Source: an uncultured Chloroflexota bacterium (GTDB lineage: Bacteria > Chloroflexota > Anaerolineae > Promineifilales > Promineifilaceae). From it: a stretch of DNA of 8,494 nucleotides. This document shows positions 1-5,727 of this stretch, in pieces. Where the stretch lies: NCBI GenBank assembly GCA_937958365.1, contig CALFEW010000134.1, forward strand, positions 1 to 8,494, in the 5' to 3' direction. Within the stretch, counting starts at the first letter, position 1. Each line of letters starts with the position of its first letter. A model generated the notes under the pieces. It did not search any database. It saw only the letters and a program-made list of their open reading frames with translations, and was not told where the DNA came from. The position numbers were made by a program, and so were the translations under genes.

Positions 1-70
1 AACACGGAACACGGAACACGGAATACGGAATACGGAACACGGAATACGGAACACGGAATACGGAACACGG
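1..70. repeat. 7-bp tandem repeat, ten units, AACACGG/AATACGG
   Basis: Ten head-to-tail 7-base units fill positions 1-70. Each is AACACGG or AATACGG, differing only at the third base. The unit order is C C C T T C T C T C. A partial unit (AACAC, 71-75) follows, then A/C-rich sequence up to the obg start. The array begins at the first base of the window, so its true length is unknown. It lies only 23 bases upstream of obg and occupies the place where a promoter or 5' leader would be expected. No -35/-10 pair is visible in it. The unit has no spacers and is far too short for a CRISPR. Confidence 0.95.
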
Positions 71-93
71 AACACAAAACACCGAGACGATCT

Positions 94-1368
94 ATGTTTT
101 TTGATGAAGCAAAAATTTACGTAAAGAGCGGTGATGGCGGCGACGGCATGATTAGCTTCCGCCGGGAGTCGCACGTGCCGCGGGGCGGTCCAAATGGCGG
201 CGATGGCGGGCACGGCGGTGACATCGTTTTTTACGTGGACGCCCACGTGGGCAGTCTGGTGAAATTTCATCGGAACGTGCATTTTCGGGCGGAGAACGGC
301 CGTAACGGTGGCAAAGCGCGCAAAACCGGGGCCAGTGGGCCAGCGCTGCGCCTGCCCGTGCCACCCGGCACGATGATCCGCGACGCGGAAAGCGGCGACC
401 TGATAGCCGACCTGACCGAAGAAGGCCAGGAAGTGATAATTTTGGCCGGTGGGCGCGGCGGGCGCGGCAACATCCACTTTGCCAACAGCGTGCAGCAGAC
501 GCCCCTGATCGCCGAACGTGGCGAGCCGGGCGAAGAAACCTGGCTGGTACTGGAACTGAAGCTCATCGCCGATGTGGGCATTGTGGGCGTGCCCAACGCG
601 GGCAAATCCACCCTGCTCTCTGTGGTATCGGCGGCGCAGCCGAAAATTGCCAATTATCCCTTTACCACCCTGCAGCCCAACCTGGGCGTTGCCAGCCTGG
701 ATGAGTATGAGACGATGGTTCTGGCAGACATTCCCGGCCTGATCGAGGGTGCGGCGGGCGGCGCGGGGCTGGGGCATGAATTTTTGCGCCACATTGAGCG
801 CACGCGGATCCTCATCCACCTGTTGGATGGCGCGGCCAAAGAGCCGCTGACCGATTGGGCAATGATCAACCAGGAGTTGGCGCTGTACGACACGAATCTG
901 GGCTTGCGGCTGGACGAACGGCCGCAGCTTGTGGTGCTCAATAAAATGGATTTGCCGGACGCCATGGCCTGGGAGCCGTTAGTTGAAGAAGAGGTACGCA
1001 AAGCCGGTTTTGAGTTTTGCTCAATTTCGGCGGCCAGCGGCCAGGGCGTCCAGGCGATGCTGTACAAAGCAAAGAAGATGCTGGCCGAAGCGCCAGAAGT
1101 GTACGCCACATTGAATGAAGAAGTGGTGATCCGGGCGGTTGAAGATGAGAGCGTGTTTACGATTGAGCGGGAAGATGGCGGCTGGCGGGTGCGTGGCCGG
1201 AAGATTGAGCGTATTGCGGCGATGACCTATTTTGAGTTTGAAGCGACGCTGCTCCGCTTCCAGCAGATTTTAGAAAGTATGGGTATCAGTAAAGCTTTAG
1301 AAGAAGCGGGGGTTCAAATCGGCGATACGGTGTACATCGGCGATGATGCGTTGGAGTGGGCAGAATAA
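94..1368 (+). CDS. obg: Obg/CgtA family GTPase
   Basis: Essential P-loop GTPase that associates with the 50S ribosomal subunit; the family is linked to ribosome assembly and stress control. The 424 residues have the full three-part family layout. The glycine-rich Obg fold spans about residues 1-158, with many GGDGG-type turns. The G domain spans about 159-330: G1 GVPNAGKS at 165-172, switch I YPFTT near 188-192, G3 DIPG at 212-215, G4 NKMD at 283-286 and G5 SAA at 312-314. A C-terminal OCT-type domain occupies about 345-424. All nucleotide-binding motifs are intact. The ATG start gives the canonical family N-terminus (FxDEAKIYVKSGDGGDG). The upstream ribosome site is poor (GAG at 84-86), with the 7-bp array just before it. 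It overlaps nadD by 13 bases. Confidence 0.97.
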   Translation: MFFDEAKIYVKSGDGGDGMISFRRESHVPRGGPNGGDGGHGGDIVFYVDAHVGSLVKFHRNVHFRAENGRNGGKARKTGASGPALRLPVPPGTMIRDAESGDLIADLTEEGQEVIILAGGRGGRGNIHFANSVQQTPLIAERGEPGEETWLVLELKLIADVGIVGVPNAGKSTLLSVVSAAQPKIANYPFTTLQPNLGVASLDEYETMVLADIPGLIEGAAGGAGLGHEFLRHIERTRILIHLLDGAAKEPLTDWAMINQELALYDTNLGLRLDERPQLVVLNKMDLPDAMAWEPLVEEEVRKAGFEFCSISAASGQGVQAMLYKAKKMLAEAPEVYATLNEEVVIRAVEDESVFTIEREDGGWRVRGRKIERIAAMTYFEFEATLLRFQQILESMGISKALEEAGVQIGDTVYIGDDALEWAE

Positions 1369-1967
1369 GGTTGGGGCTATTGGGCGGGACGTTTGACCCG
1401 CCCCATTTTGGGCATCTGTGGCTGGCGGAGTCGGCCCGAGACCAATTGCACCTGGATCAGGTGCTTTTTTTGCCTGTGGGGGAGCCGCCACATAAACAGG
1501 GCAATTCGATCACGGCCGTTTCTCGCCGCCTGCACATGACGCAATTAGCCATCAGCAATCACCCCGCTTTTTGTCTGGATACCCTGGACATCGAACGACC
1601 GCTGCCGCACACCACCTGTTCGCTGCTGCCCCTGGTGCAGGCGGCCCACCCCGACGCCGATTTGTGGCTGATTATTGGCACGGATTCGCTGCGCGATTTT
1701 CCGACGTGGCACGAACCGGAGAATATCATCGCGCAGTGCCGCCTGGCGGCGCTGGCCCGGCCGGGAGTGGTGGTGGATTGGAACGTGTTGGAAACGGCCG
1801 TGCCCGGTCTGCGCGCCGCAACCGATGAATTGGCCGGCCCGACGATGGACATTTCGTCTACGGCCGTGCGCCAATGGGCCAAACACAATCATTCCCTACG
1901 TTATCTGGTTCCCGCTCCCGTTCTCGATTTCATCCAGCAGCACGCCCTTTACCTCTCACCTGTTTAA
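1356..1967 (+). CDS. nadD: Nicotinate-nucleotide adenylyltransferase
   Basis: Cytoplasmic enzyme that transfers AMP from ATP to nicotinate mononucleotide, giving deamido-NAD in NAD synthesis. The 203-residue length is normal. The nucleotidyltransferase motif GGTFDPPHFGHL is at residues 10-21, with HxGH-type residues H17 and H20. PPHK is at 44-47, GTDSLRDFPTWHEP at 108-121, and the second ATP-binding motif ISSTAVR at 166-172. The chosen start is GTG at 1356, inside the end of obg, giving the usual short lead before the GGTFDPPH strand. A TTG at 1371 would leave a very short lead (MGLLGG) and is less likely. The overlap with obg suggests translational coupling. obg and nadD are neighbours in many bacteria, often followed by rsfS. 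Here a sensor kinase follows instead. Confidence 0.95.
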   Translation: MGRIRLGLLGGTFDPPHFGHLWLAESARDQLHLDQVLFLPVGEPPHKQGNSITAVSRRLHMTQLAISNHPAFCLDTLDIERPLPHTTCSLLPLVQAAHPDADLWLIIGTDSLRDFPTWHEPENIIAQCRLAALARPGVVVDWNVLETAVPGLRAATDELAGPTMDISSTAVRQWAKHNHSLRYLVPAPVLDFIQQHALYLSPV

Positions 1968-2010
1968 GTTTTCTGCCAGAGACGGCCGTGTCGCGGGCTT
2001 AATAAACATC

Positions 2011-2015
2011 GGGGA
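2011..2015 (+). promoter_or_regulatory. Ribosome binding site of the sensor kinase
   Basis: GGGGA lies 8 bases before the ATG at 2024. It supports that start over internal ones. The gap from nadD is only 56 bases and shows no clear terminator, so read-through from obg-nadD is plausible. Confidence 0.6.
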
Positions 2016-2023
2016 CTCACAAA

Positions 2024-4111
2024 ATGTTATGGACTCAAAAAATCAAAAGCTTTTTTACACGTCCCGTTTTTACAGGCGACCTCGAAAAAACAGTTCATGT
2101 AACCTTGCTCAGCCTCACGCTTAACATCGGCGTGGTAGTCTTGCTGATTGTTCTGATTGGCAATATTTTGGGGGACAATGTCCCGACAAGCGTTTACATC
2201 ACGGACGCTATCGCGTTAATCATCATTCTGGCGCTGCGGTATTTGTTGTACAAAGGGCACGTCAGACAGACCGGCAATATCTTCCTTATCGCCAGTTTTA
2301 TTTTTCTTACCATCACCAATGCCATGCTGGGAACAATTCGCACGCCGACAGCCTCCGCTTACATTTTGCTGGTAGCCATGGGCTGTATTCTTTTTGAGCG
2401 ACGGGGCGCCATAGTCACCGTCGCCATGAGTTCCCTGGCTATCCTGGGAATAAATCTGGCGCAAAATGCCGGCCTGCTGCCTGAACCCAACCTGACGGTG
2501 GGCATCACCCAATGGGTCAGTTTCACGGTGTTTTTGGGCGCGGCTGGCGTCTTAACCAATTTTGCCTTGCATACTATCCGGCAGGCGCTCGTTTGCGCCG
2601 ATGAAGAACTGGTTTTGCGGCGGCAGGCAGAGGCGACCTTGCGGCAAAGGGAAACCTTCCTGCGCGCCATTACGGATAACATCCAGGAGATGATCACGCT
2701 GATCTCGTTGGATGGCTTCCTGCAATATGCCAGCCCCGCCTATCAACGCTGTTTGGGTTATGACCCAACGGCCGTGATCGGGCAGTTTGGGTTTGATCTG
2801 ATCCATCCCGACGACGCAGAGATTCTGCAAGGCTATCTGAAAGTGGCCCTGGAAGAAGGTCGGGCCGACAAATTGGTGACATTTCGCGCCCGCCACGCCG
2901 ACGGCCGTTACATCTGTTTAGAAGCCAGCGCCCAATTTGTGAACAACGAGGCAGGGATTAGCGGCATCGTGTCTGTATTTCGCGACGTAACCGCCCAGCG
3001 AGAAGCACAAGAGCAAATTCGCCTCTTATCGCGCGCTGTCGAGGCCAGCCCGATTTCCATTGTGATGACCGACGTGATGGGCAACCTCACCTACGTGAAT
3101 CCCAAGTTCACCGAAATTACTGGCTATGCCTTTGAGGAAGTGCGCGGCCATAATCCCCGCATCTTGCAATCGGGCGAGACGCCATTGGAGACTTACGCCC
3201 AATTATGGCGCACCATCCTGGCCGGGCAGTTGTGGTCGGGTGAATTTTTGAATAAGCGGAAAGACGGCCGTCTCTATTGGGAATCGGCCGTCATCTCCCC
3301 CATTACCGATTCGACCGGGCAAACCACCCATTTTTTGGCCGTCAAGGAAGACATCACAGATCGTAAGCAGATGGATCGGGCGCTGCGCCAATCCTATTCC
3401 GAACTGCACATGCGCAACGAGGAACTAGACGCCTTTGCCCACACGGTTGCCCATGATCTAAAAACGCCCCTGGGCGTCATCGTCGGGTTTGCCGAATTGC
3501 TGCTGACAAATCTGCATGAACTCTCCGAAGAGCAAACTCTCGACTCGCTGCGAGCGCTGTCCAGCAGCGGGCGGAAAGCCAACACCATTATTGAGTCGCT
3601 GCTGCTGCTGTCCAGCGTGCGCCAGCAAGACGTAAGAACCGAACCGCTGGCGATGGACGCGGTAATAGCAGAGGCAGTGTCCAGGCTGACCAACCAGATT
3701 ACTTCTTCAAGCGCCCATATTCAGATGCAAGAGCCTGGTGCATGGCCGACAGCCCTGGGCCATGCGCCCTGGGTGGAAGAGGTTTGGGTCAATTACATCA
3801 GCAATGCGTTGAAATATGGCGGCCAGCCGCCGTCTATTGTCTTGAGCGCCAGACGCCAGCCGGATGGGTTTGTGCGTTTTTGTGTGCATGATCATGGGCC
3901 GGGATTAACGGCCGTGCAGCAAGCCCGCCTGTTCACCCAGTTTGAGCGATTGGGCAAAAGGAACGTGCACGGGCACGGGTTGGGGCTGTCTATTGTCAGC
4001 CGAATTGTGGGAAAGTTGGGAGGTCGGGTGGGGGTGGAAAGCGAAGTCGGCCAGGGTTGTACGTTTTATTTCACGCTGCCAGGGACGGGGGTCGAAAGCT
4101 CTCAAGACTGA
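2024..4111 (+). CDS. Membrane PAS-PAS sensor histidine kinase
   Basis: Two-component sensor kinase of 695 residues. The N-terminal third is a membrane region with about six hydrophobic helices (near 26-48, 57-76, 84-101, 111-124, 128-147, 163-182) and no large extracytoplasmic loop. A short charged coiled-coil-like stretch (192-210) leads to PAS/PAC 1 (about 208-325) and PAS/PAC 2 (about 333-447). The HisKA H-box VAHDLKTPL is at 475-483, with phospho-acceptor His477. The ATPase domain carries the N-box NYISNALKY (590-598, Asn594), G1 DHGPGL (623-628), F-box FTQFERLG (637-644) and G2 GHGLGL (650-655). All catalytic boxes are intact. There is no receiver domain and no response regulator gene beside it, so the output is unknown. 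PAS 2 has HNPRILQSG where LOV photoreceptors have NCRFLQ. The flavin-bonding Cys is absent, so it is not a LOV domain. The ligand or signal cannot be named from sequence. Confidence 0.93.
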   Translation: MLWTQKIKSFFTRPVFTGDLEKTVHVTLLSLTLNIGVVVLLIVLIGNILGDNVPTSVYITDAIALIIILALRYLLYKGHVRQTGNIFLIASFIFLTITNAMLGTIRTPTASAYILLVAMGCILFERRGAIVTVAMSSLAILGINLAQNAGLLPEPNLTVGITQWVSFTVFLGAAGVLTNFALHTIRQALVCADEELVLRRQAEATLRQRETFLRAITDNIQEMITLISLDGFLQYASPAYQRCLGYDPTAVIGQFGFDLIHPDDAEILQGYLKVALEEGRADKLVTFRARHADGRYICLEASAQFVNNEAGISGIVSVFRDVTAQREAQEQIRLLSRAVEASPISIVMTDVMGNLTYVNPKFTEITGYAFEEVRGHNPRILQSGETPLETYAQLWRTILAGQLWSGEFLNKRKDGRLYWESAVISPITDSTGQTTHFLAVKEDITDRKQMDRALRQSYSELHMRNEELDAFAHTVAHDLKTPLGVIVGFAELLLTNLHELSEEQTLDSLRALSSSGRKANTIIESLLLLSSVRQQDVRTEPLAMDAVIAEAVSRLTNQITSSSAHIQMQEPGAWPTALGHAPWVEEVWVNYISNALKYGGQPPSIVLSARRQPDGFVRFCVHDHGPGLTAVQQARLFTQFERLGKRNVHGHGLGLSIVSRIVGKLGGRVGVESEVGQGCTFYFTLPGTGVESSQD

Positions 4112-4204
4112 ATGGTTTCTCAGAAAACGATCCAAATCGCCAAAATTCCCGTATACAAGTAGGGTTGCATGGCTGTTTATTGCAGCGTCAGGCTAAAACA
4201 AAAA

Positions 4205-4229
4205 GACGGCCGTTCCCTTTACGGCCGTC
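4205..4229. terminator. Hairpin from two ACGGCCGT copies
   Basis: GACGGCCGT (4205-4213) and ACGGCCGTC (4221-4229) form a perfect 9-bp GC-rich stem with a 7-base loop TCCCTTT. An A-rich run precedes it (AAAACAAAAA, 4195-4204). No T-run follows on the plus strand, so as a plus-strand terminator after the kinase it lacks the usual U-tract. Read on the minus strand it does have one, but no minus-strand gene lies above it in the gap. It could stabilise the 3' end of the kinase mRNA or sit in the 5' leader of the lipoprotein mRNA. The structure is certain from sequence; the role is not. Confidence 0.45.
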
Positions 4230-4247
4230 ACCAGATTCTTATCAGTT

Positions 4248-4251
4248 GGAG
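4248..4251 (+). promoter_or_regulatory. Ribosome binding site of the lipoprotein gene
   Basis: GGAG lies 9 bases before the ATG at 4261, within TTGGAGAAAAC. It fixes the start that gives a complete lipoprotein signal peptide. Confidence 0.7.
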
Positions 4252-4260
4252 AAAACGTAA

Positions 4261-5127
4261 ATGAAGAAACAAATCCTGTATCTATTCACCTTATCTGTTA
4301 TGACCGTATTGCTTGCTGCTTGTGGTTTACTGCAAGAACCGGCGGCTCCCAGCGCCACGTTGGAGGCCATCCCCCTGGAAATTGCTACGGCCGTGCCCAC
4401 CACCGCCGCGCTGGCTACGACAGATGCGCCAACGGCCGTGCCCGTCGAAGAAGCTTATCCCGCCGGTGGCGCAGAAGCCGCCCCCACCACAGCCCCTGCC
4501 GACAGCGCCTATCCGGCCGGAGAAGCGCCCACCGTCGCCGCACCGGAAGCGAGCGCCAACAGCGCCTATCCCGCCCCGGAAGCGGCCGGCGTGCGTGTGT
4601 TTACCATCAGCGCCGGTGGTGAATCTCAGGTCAGCTTTGAATTAGACGAGGATTTGCGCGGCGCGCGCGTCACAGTGGTTGGCACGACAGATCAGGTCGC
4701 TGGCGAACTGGCTTTGGATCTGAATGACTTAAGCAGCGCCCAGGTAGGCGTGCTGCAAATCAATGCCCGCACCCTGGCTACCGACAGTAATTTCCGCAAT
4801 CGGGCCATCCAGAACGAAATCCTGGAAACCGGCACATATGAATTTATCACGTTCACACCCACGGCCGTTACCGGCTTGCCGGCCAGCGTGGACATTGGCG
4901 AAGAAGTCACCTTCACCATTCTCGGCGACCTGACCATTCGGGACGTTACCCAGCCGGTCACGTTTAACGTTACGGCCACGGCCGTTTCCGAAAACCAGAT
5001 CAGCGGCACGGCAACGGCCGTTGTCTCCCGCGCCACCTATAATCTAAACATTCCCTCCGTGCCCGACGTCGCCAACGTCGAAGACGAAGTGCAACTAACC
5101 ATCACCTTCGTCGCCAACGCTTCATAA
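4261..5127 (+). CDS. YceI-like domain lipoprotein
   Basis: Predicted surface lipoprotein of 288 residues. The signal peptide MKKQILYLFTLSVMTVLLAAC ends in a LAAC lipobox, with Cys21 as the lipid anchor. A disordered Ala/Pro/Thr/Glu-rich linker (about 25-110) carries three AYPA boxes (65-68, 83-86, 102-105). The C-terminal part (about 111-288) looks like a YceI beta-barrel: a VxFxLDEDLRGARVTVVGTTD strand pair (124-144), then NARTLATDSNFRNRAIQNEIL (168-188), the FxPTAVTGLP stretch (198-207), LGDLTIRDVTQPVTF (221-235) and a final beta strand. YceI proteins are lipocalin-like and some bind isoprenoid or other amphiphilic lipids; the ligand here is unknown. The gene is followed by a strong hairpin and faces a convergent gene. 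Six of the 21 ACGGCCGT octamers (21%) are in this gene or just upstream of it. Confidence 0.88.
   Translation: MKKQILYLFTLSVMTVLLAACGLLQEPAAPSATLEAIPLEIATAVPTTAALATTDAPTAVPVEEAYPAGGAEAAPTTAPADSAYPAGEAPTVAAPEASANSAYPAPEAAGVRVFTISAGGESQVSFELDEDLRGARVTVVGTTDQVAGELALDLNDLSSAQVGVLQINARTLATDSNFRNRAIQNEILETGTYEFITFTPTAVTGLPASVDIGEEVTFTILGDLTIRDVTQPVTFNVTATAVSENQISGTATAVVSRATYNLNIPSVPDVANVEDEVQLTITFVANAS
4453..4575 (+). repeat. AYPA-box linker repeat in the lipoprotein
   Basis: Three imperfect coding repeats, each centred on Ala-Tyr-Pro-Ala, are spaced 18 and 19 residues apart (residues 65-105). The two later ones share AGCGCCTATCC at 4504-4514 and 4560-4570. The region is rich in Ala, Pro, Glu and Thr. 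It is most likely an extended tether between the lipid anchor and the YceI-like barrel, grown by short duplications. Confidence 0.65.
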
Positions 5128-5136
5128 AAACAAAAA

Positions 5137-5170
5137 AGACCTGGCAGGTTTTGGGAAACCTGCCAGGTCT
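5137..5170 (-). terminator. 15-bp hairpin terminator between convergent genes
   Basis: A perfect 15-bp inverted repeat (5137-5151 with 5156-5170) encloses a 4-base loop TGGG. It begins 7 bases after the stop of the minus-strand zinc-ribbon gene. In that direction it is followed by T6-G-T5 (complement of 5126-5137), so it is a textbook intrinsic terminator for that gene. For the plus-strand lipoprotein, whose stop is at 5125-5127, the hairpin is equally close but no T-run follows it. It may still block or stabilise transcripts from that side. Confidence 0.85.
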
Positions 5171-5177
5171 CAACCTC

Positions 5178-5375
5178 TCATTCGCCAGTTTCCACCGCCG
5201 GTTTCGGCACATAACGCTTCATCTGACTAATCGAAACTTTATTCGTCTTGCGACAGTTGGGGCACTCAATCGCATGATACTTTTGCCGCGCCTCGGCGGC
5301 CTCCGCCACAGCCTGAGCCATATACTCACGGCTCAACGTAAACGAATGACGACAGTAAGAACAATGGACATTCAT
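5178..5375 (-). CDS. Small zinc-ribbon protein
   Basis: A 65-residue cytoplasmic protein with two Cys pairs: CSYC at residues 5-8 and CPNC at 38-41. Together they could bind one zinc ion as a ribbon or knuckle pair. Between them is an Ala/Glu/Gln-rich helix (about 15-33). The C-terminus is basic and then Pro-rich. The frame is open further upstream (to 5426), but the ATG at 5373-5375 is preferred: AGGAG (5384-5388) lies 8 bases before it and the first Cys pair follows at once. The next gene on the minus strand is not visible, so it is probably monocistronic, ended by the 5137-5170 hairpin. I do not recognise a named family. Nucleic-acid or protein binding is possible but unproven. Confidence 0.82.
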   Translation of the reverse strand: MNVHCSYCRHSFTLSREYMAQAVAEAAEARQKYHAIECPNCRKTNKVSISQMKRYVPKPAVETGE

Positions 5376-5502
5376 AAGATTTTCTCCTGATGGACGTGAT
5401 GGCCCACGCATTTCAGCCAGCGGCATGGGTCAAAAACTTGAGAAACCCAATGGTTTGTAAGGCAAGTTATCAAATTGCCTAAAGAAAGCTTCAGAATTGG
5501 CG

Positions 5503-5517
5503 TACACCCTCAGTGTA
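5503..5517. promoter_or_regulatory. Possible operator-like inverted repeat
   Basis: TACAC and GTGTA flank a 5-base centre (CCTCA). Its position between two divergent genes would suit a regulator site, but the arms are short and could occur by chance. Confidence 0.2.
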
Positions 5518-5546
5518 GCATAAACTGGATACGCTTTCGATGGTTA

Positions 5547-5575
5547 TTGACATTGCCTTTGCACTTTTAAGAAAT
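5547..5575 (+). promoter_or_regulatory. Weak candidate promoter for the pullulanase gene
   Basis: TTGACA at 5547-5552 matches the -35 consensus exactly. At 17 bases' spacing the -10 position reads AGAAAT (5570-5575), only 3 of 6 consensus bases. It would give a leader of about 145 bases containing the REP-like cluster. This is tentative. Confidence 0.22.
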
Positions 5576-5610
5576 GGATTAAAAATGGAACGTGGATTTT
5601 CACGGAACCG

Positions 5611-5675
5611 GCGGATTAACGCGGATAGTGATGGTTTTTATCCGCGAAAATCGGCCGCATCGGCGTTTATCCGCG
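5611..5675. repeat. REP-like cluster of GCGGAT / ATCCGC boxes
   Basis: GCGGATTA (5611-5618) and CGCGGATA (5620-5627) are followed by inverted TATCCGCG at 5639-5646 and 5668-5675. The inner pair is a perfect 8-bp inverted repeat with an 11-base spacer. The inverted copies extend to TTTATCCGCG at 5637-5646 and 5666-5675. A 7-8 base box repeated in both orientations in a non-coding gap is the form of a REP or small interspersed element. It lies in the presumed leader of the pullulanase gene. No transposase is present. Confidence 0.65.
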
Positions 5676-5713
5676 TCCCATTCATCAATCTGCAAACATC
5701 GTGATTGATGGAA

Positions 5714-5718
5714 AGGAG
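5714..5718 (+). promoter_or_regulatory. Ribosome binding site of the pullulanase gene
   Basis: AGGAG within GAAAGGAGAAG lies 9 bases before the ATG at 5728. It decides the start, which is followed at once by a signal peptide. Confidence 0.85.
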
Positions 5719-5727
5719 AAGAAACTC

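Larger units (their letters stand above)
4112..4260. other. Intergenic region between kinase and lipoprotein
   Basis: This 149-base gap has no convincing small gene. It holds an A-rich run (4196-4204), the ACGGCCGT hairpin (4205-4229) and the lipoprotein ribosome site (4248-4251). A TTGCAT at 4165-4170 could be a -35 element, but no fitting -10 box follows, so no promoter is called. Confidence 0.6.
5376..5727. other. Divergent intergenic region, 352 bases
   Basis: This gap lies between the divergent zinc-ribbon and pullulanase genes. It holds the zinc-ribbon ribosome site (5384-5388 on the minus strand). There are two weak inverted repeats: AGGCAA/TTGCCT at 5460-5465 and 5475-5480, and TACAC/GTGTA at 5503-5507 and 5513-5517. 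A possible -35 box is at 5547, the REP-like cluster at 5611-5675, and the pullulanase ribosome site at 5714-5718. Stretches such as 5460-5580 are more AT-rich than the genes around them, as expected for promoters. No small gene is supported. Confidence 0.6.

Noticed and set aside
1..75. A CRISPR array
   Set aside because: The unit is 7 bases with no spacers, and no cas gene is present.
654..1109. A 151-codon minus-strand open frame in obg
   Set aside because: It is antisense to the conserved GTPase motifs and its Ser/Arg-rich product has no motif.
1968..2023. An rsfS gene or a terminator after nadD
   Set aside because: The gap is only 56 bases, with no open frame and no strong hairpin. It holds one ACGGCCGT copy and the kinase ribosome site.
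2648..3364. A LOV photoreceptor domain in the kinase
   Set aside because: The position matching the LOV NCRFLQ motif reads NPRILQ, so the flavin-bonding Cys is missing. PAS 1 has no such motif either.
5151..5390. A 79-codon plus-strand open frame over the zinc-ribbon gene
   Set aside because: It starts inside the terminator hairpin, has no ribosome site and no motif. The opposite strand has a strong ribosome site and paired Cys residues.
5376..5426. An upstream extension of the zinc-ribbon protein by 17 residues
   Set aside because: No ribosome site precedes the upstream ATG, and the extension contains the strong AGGAG that serves the ATG at 5373-5375.
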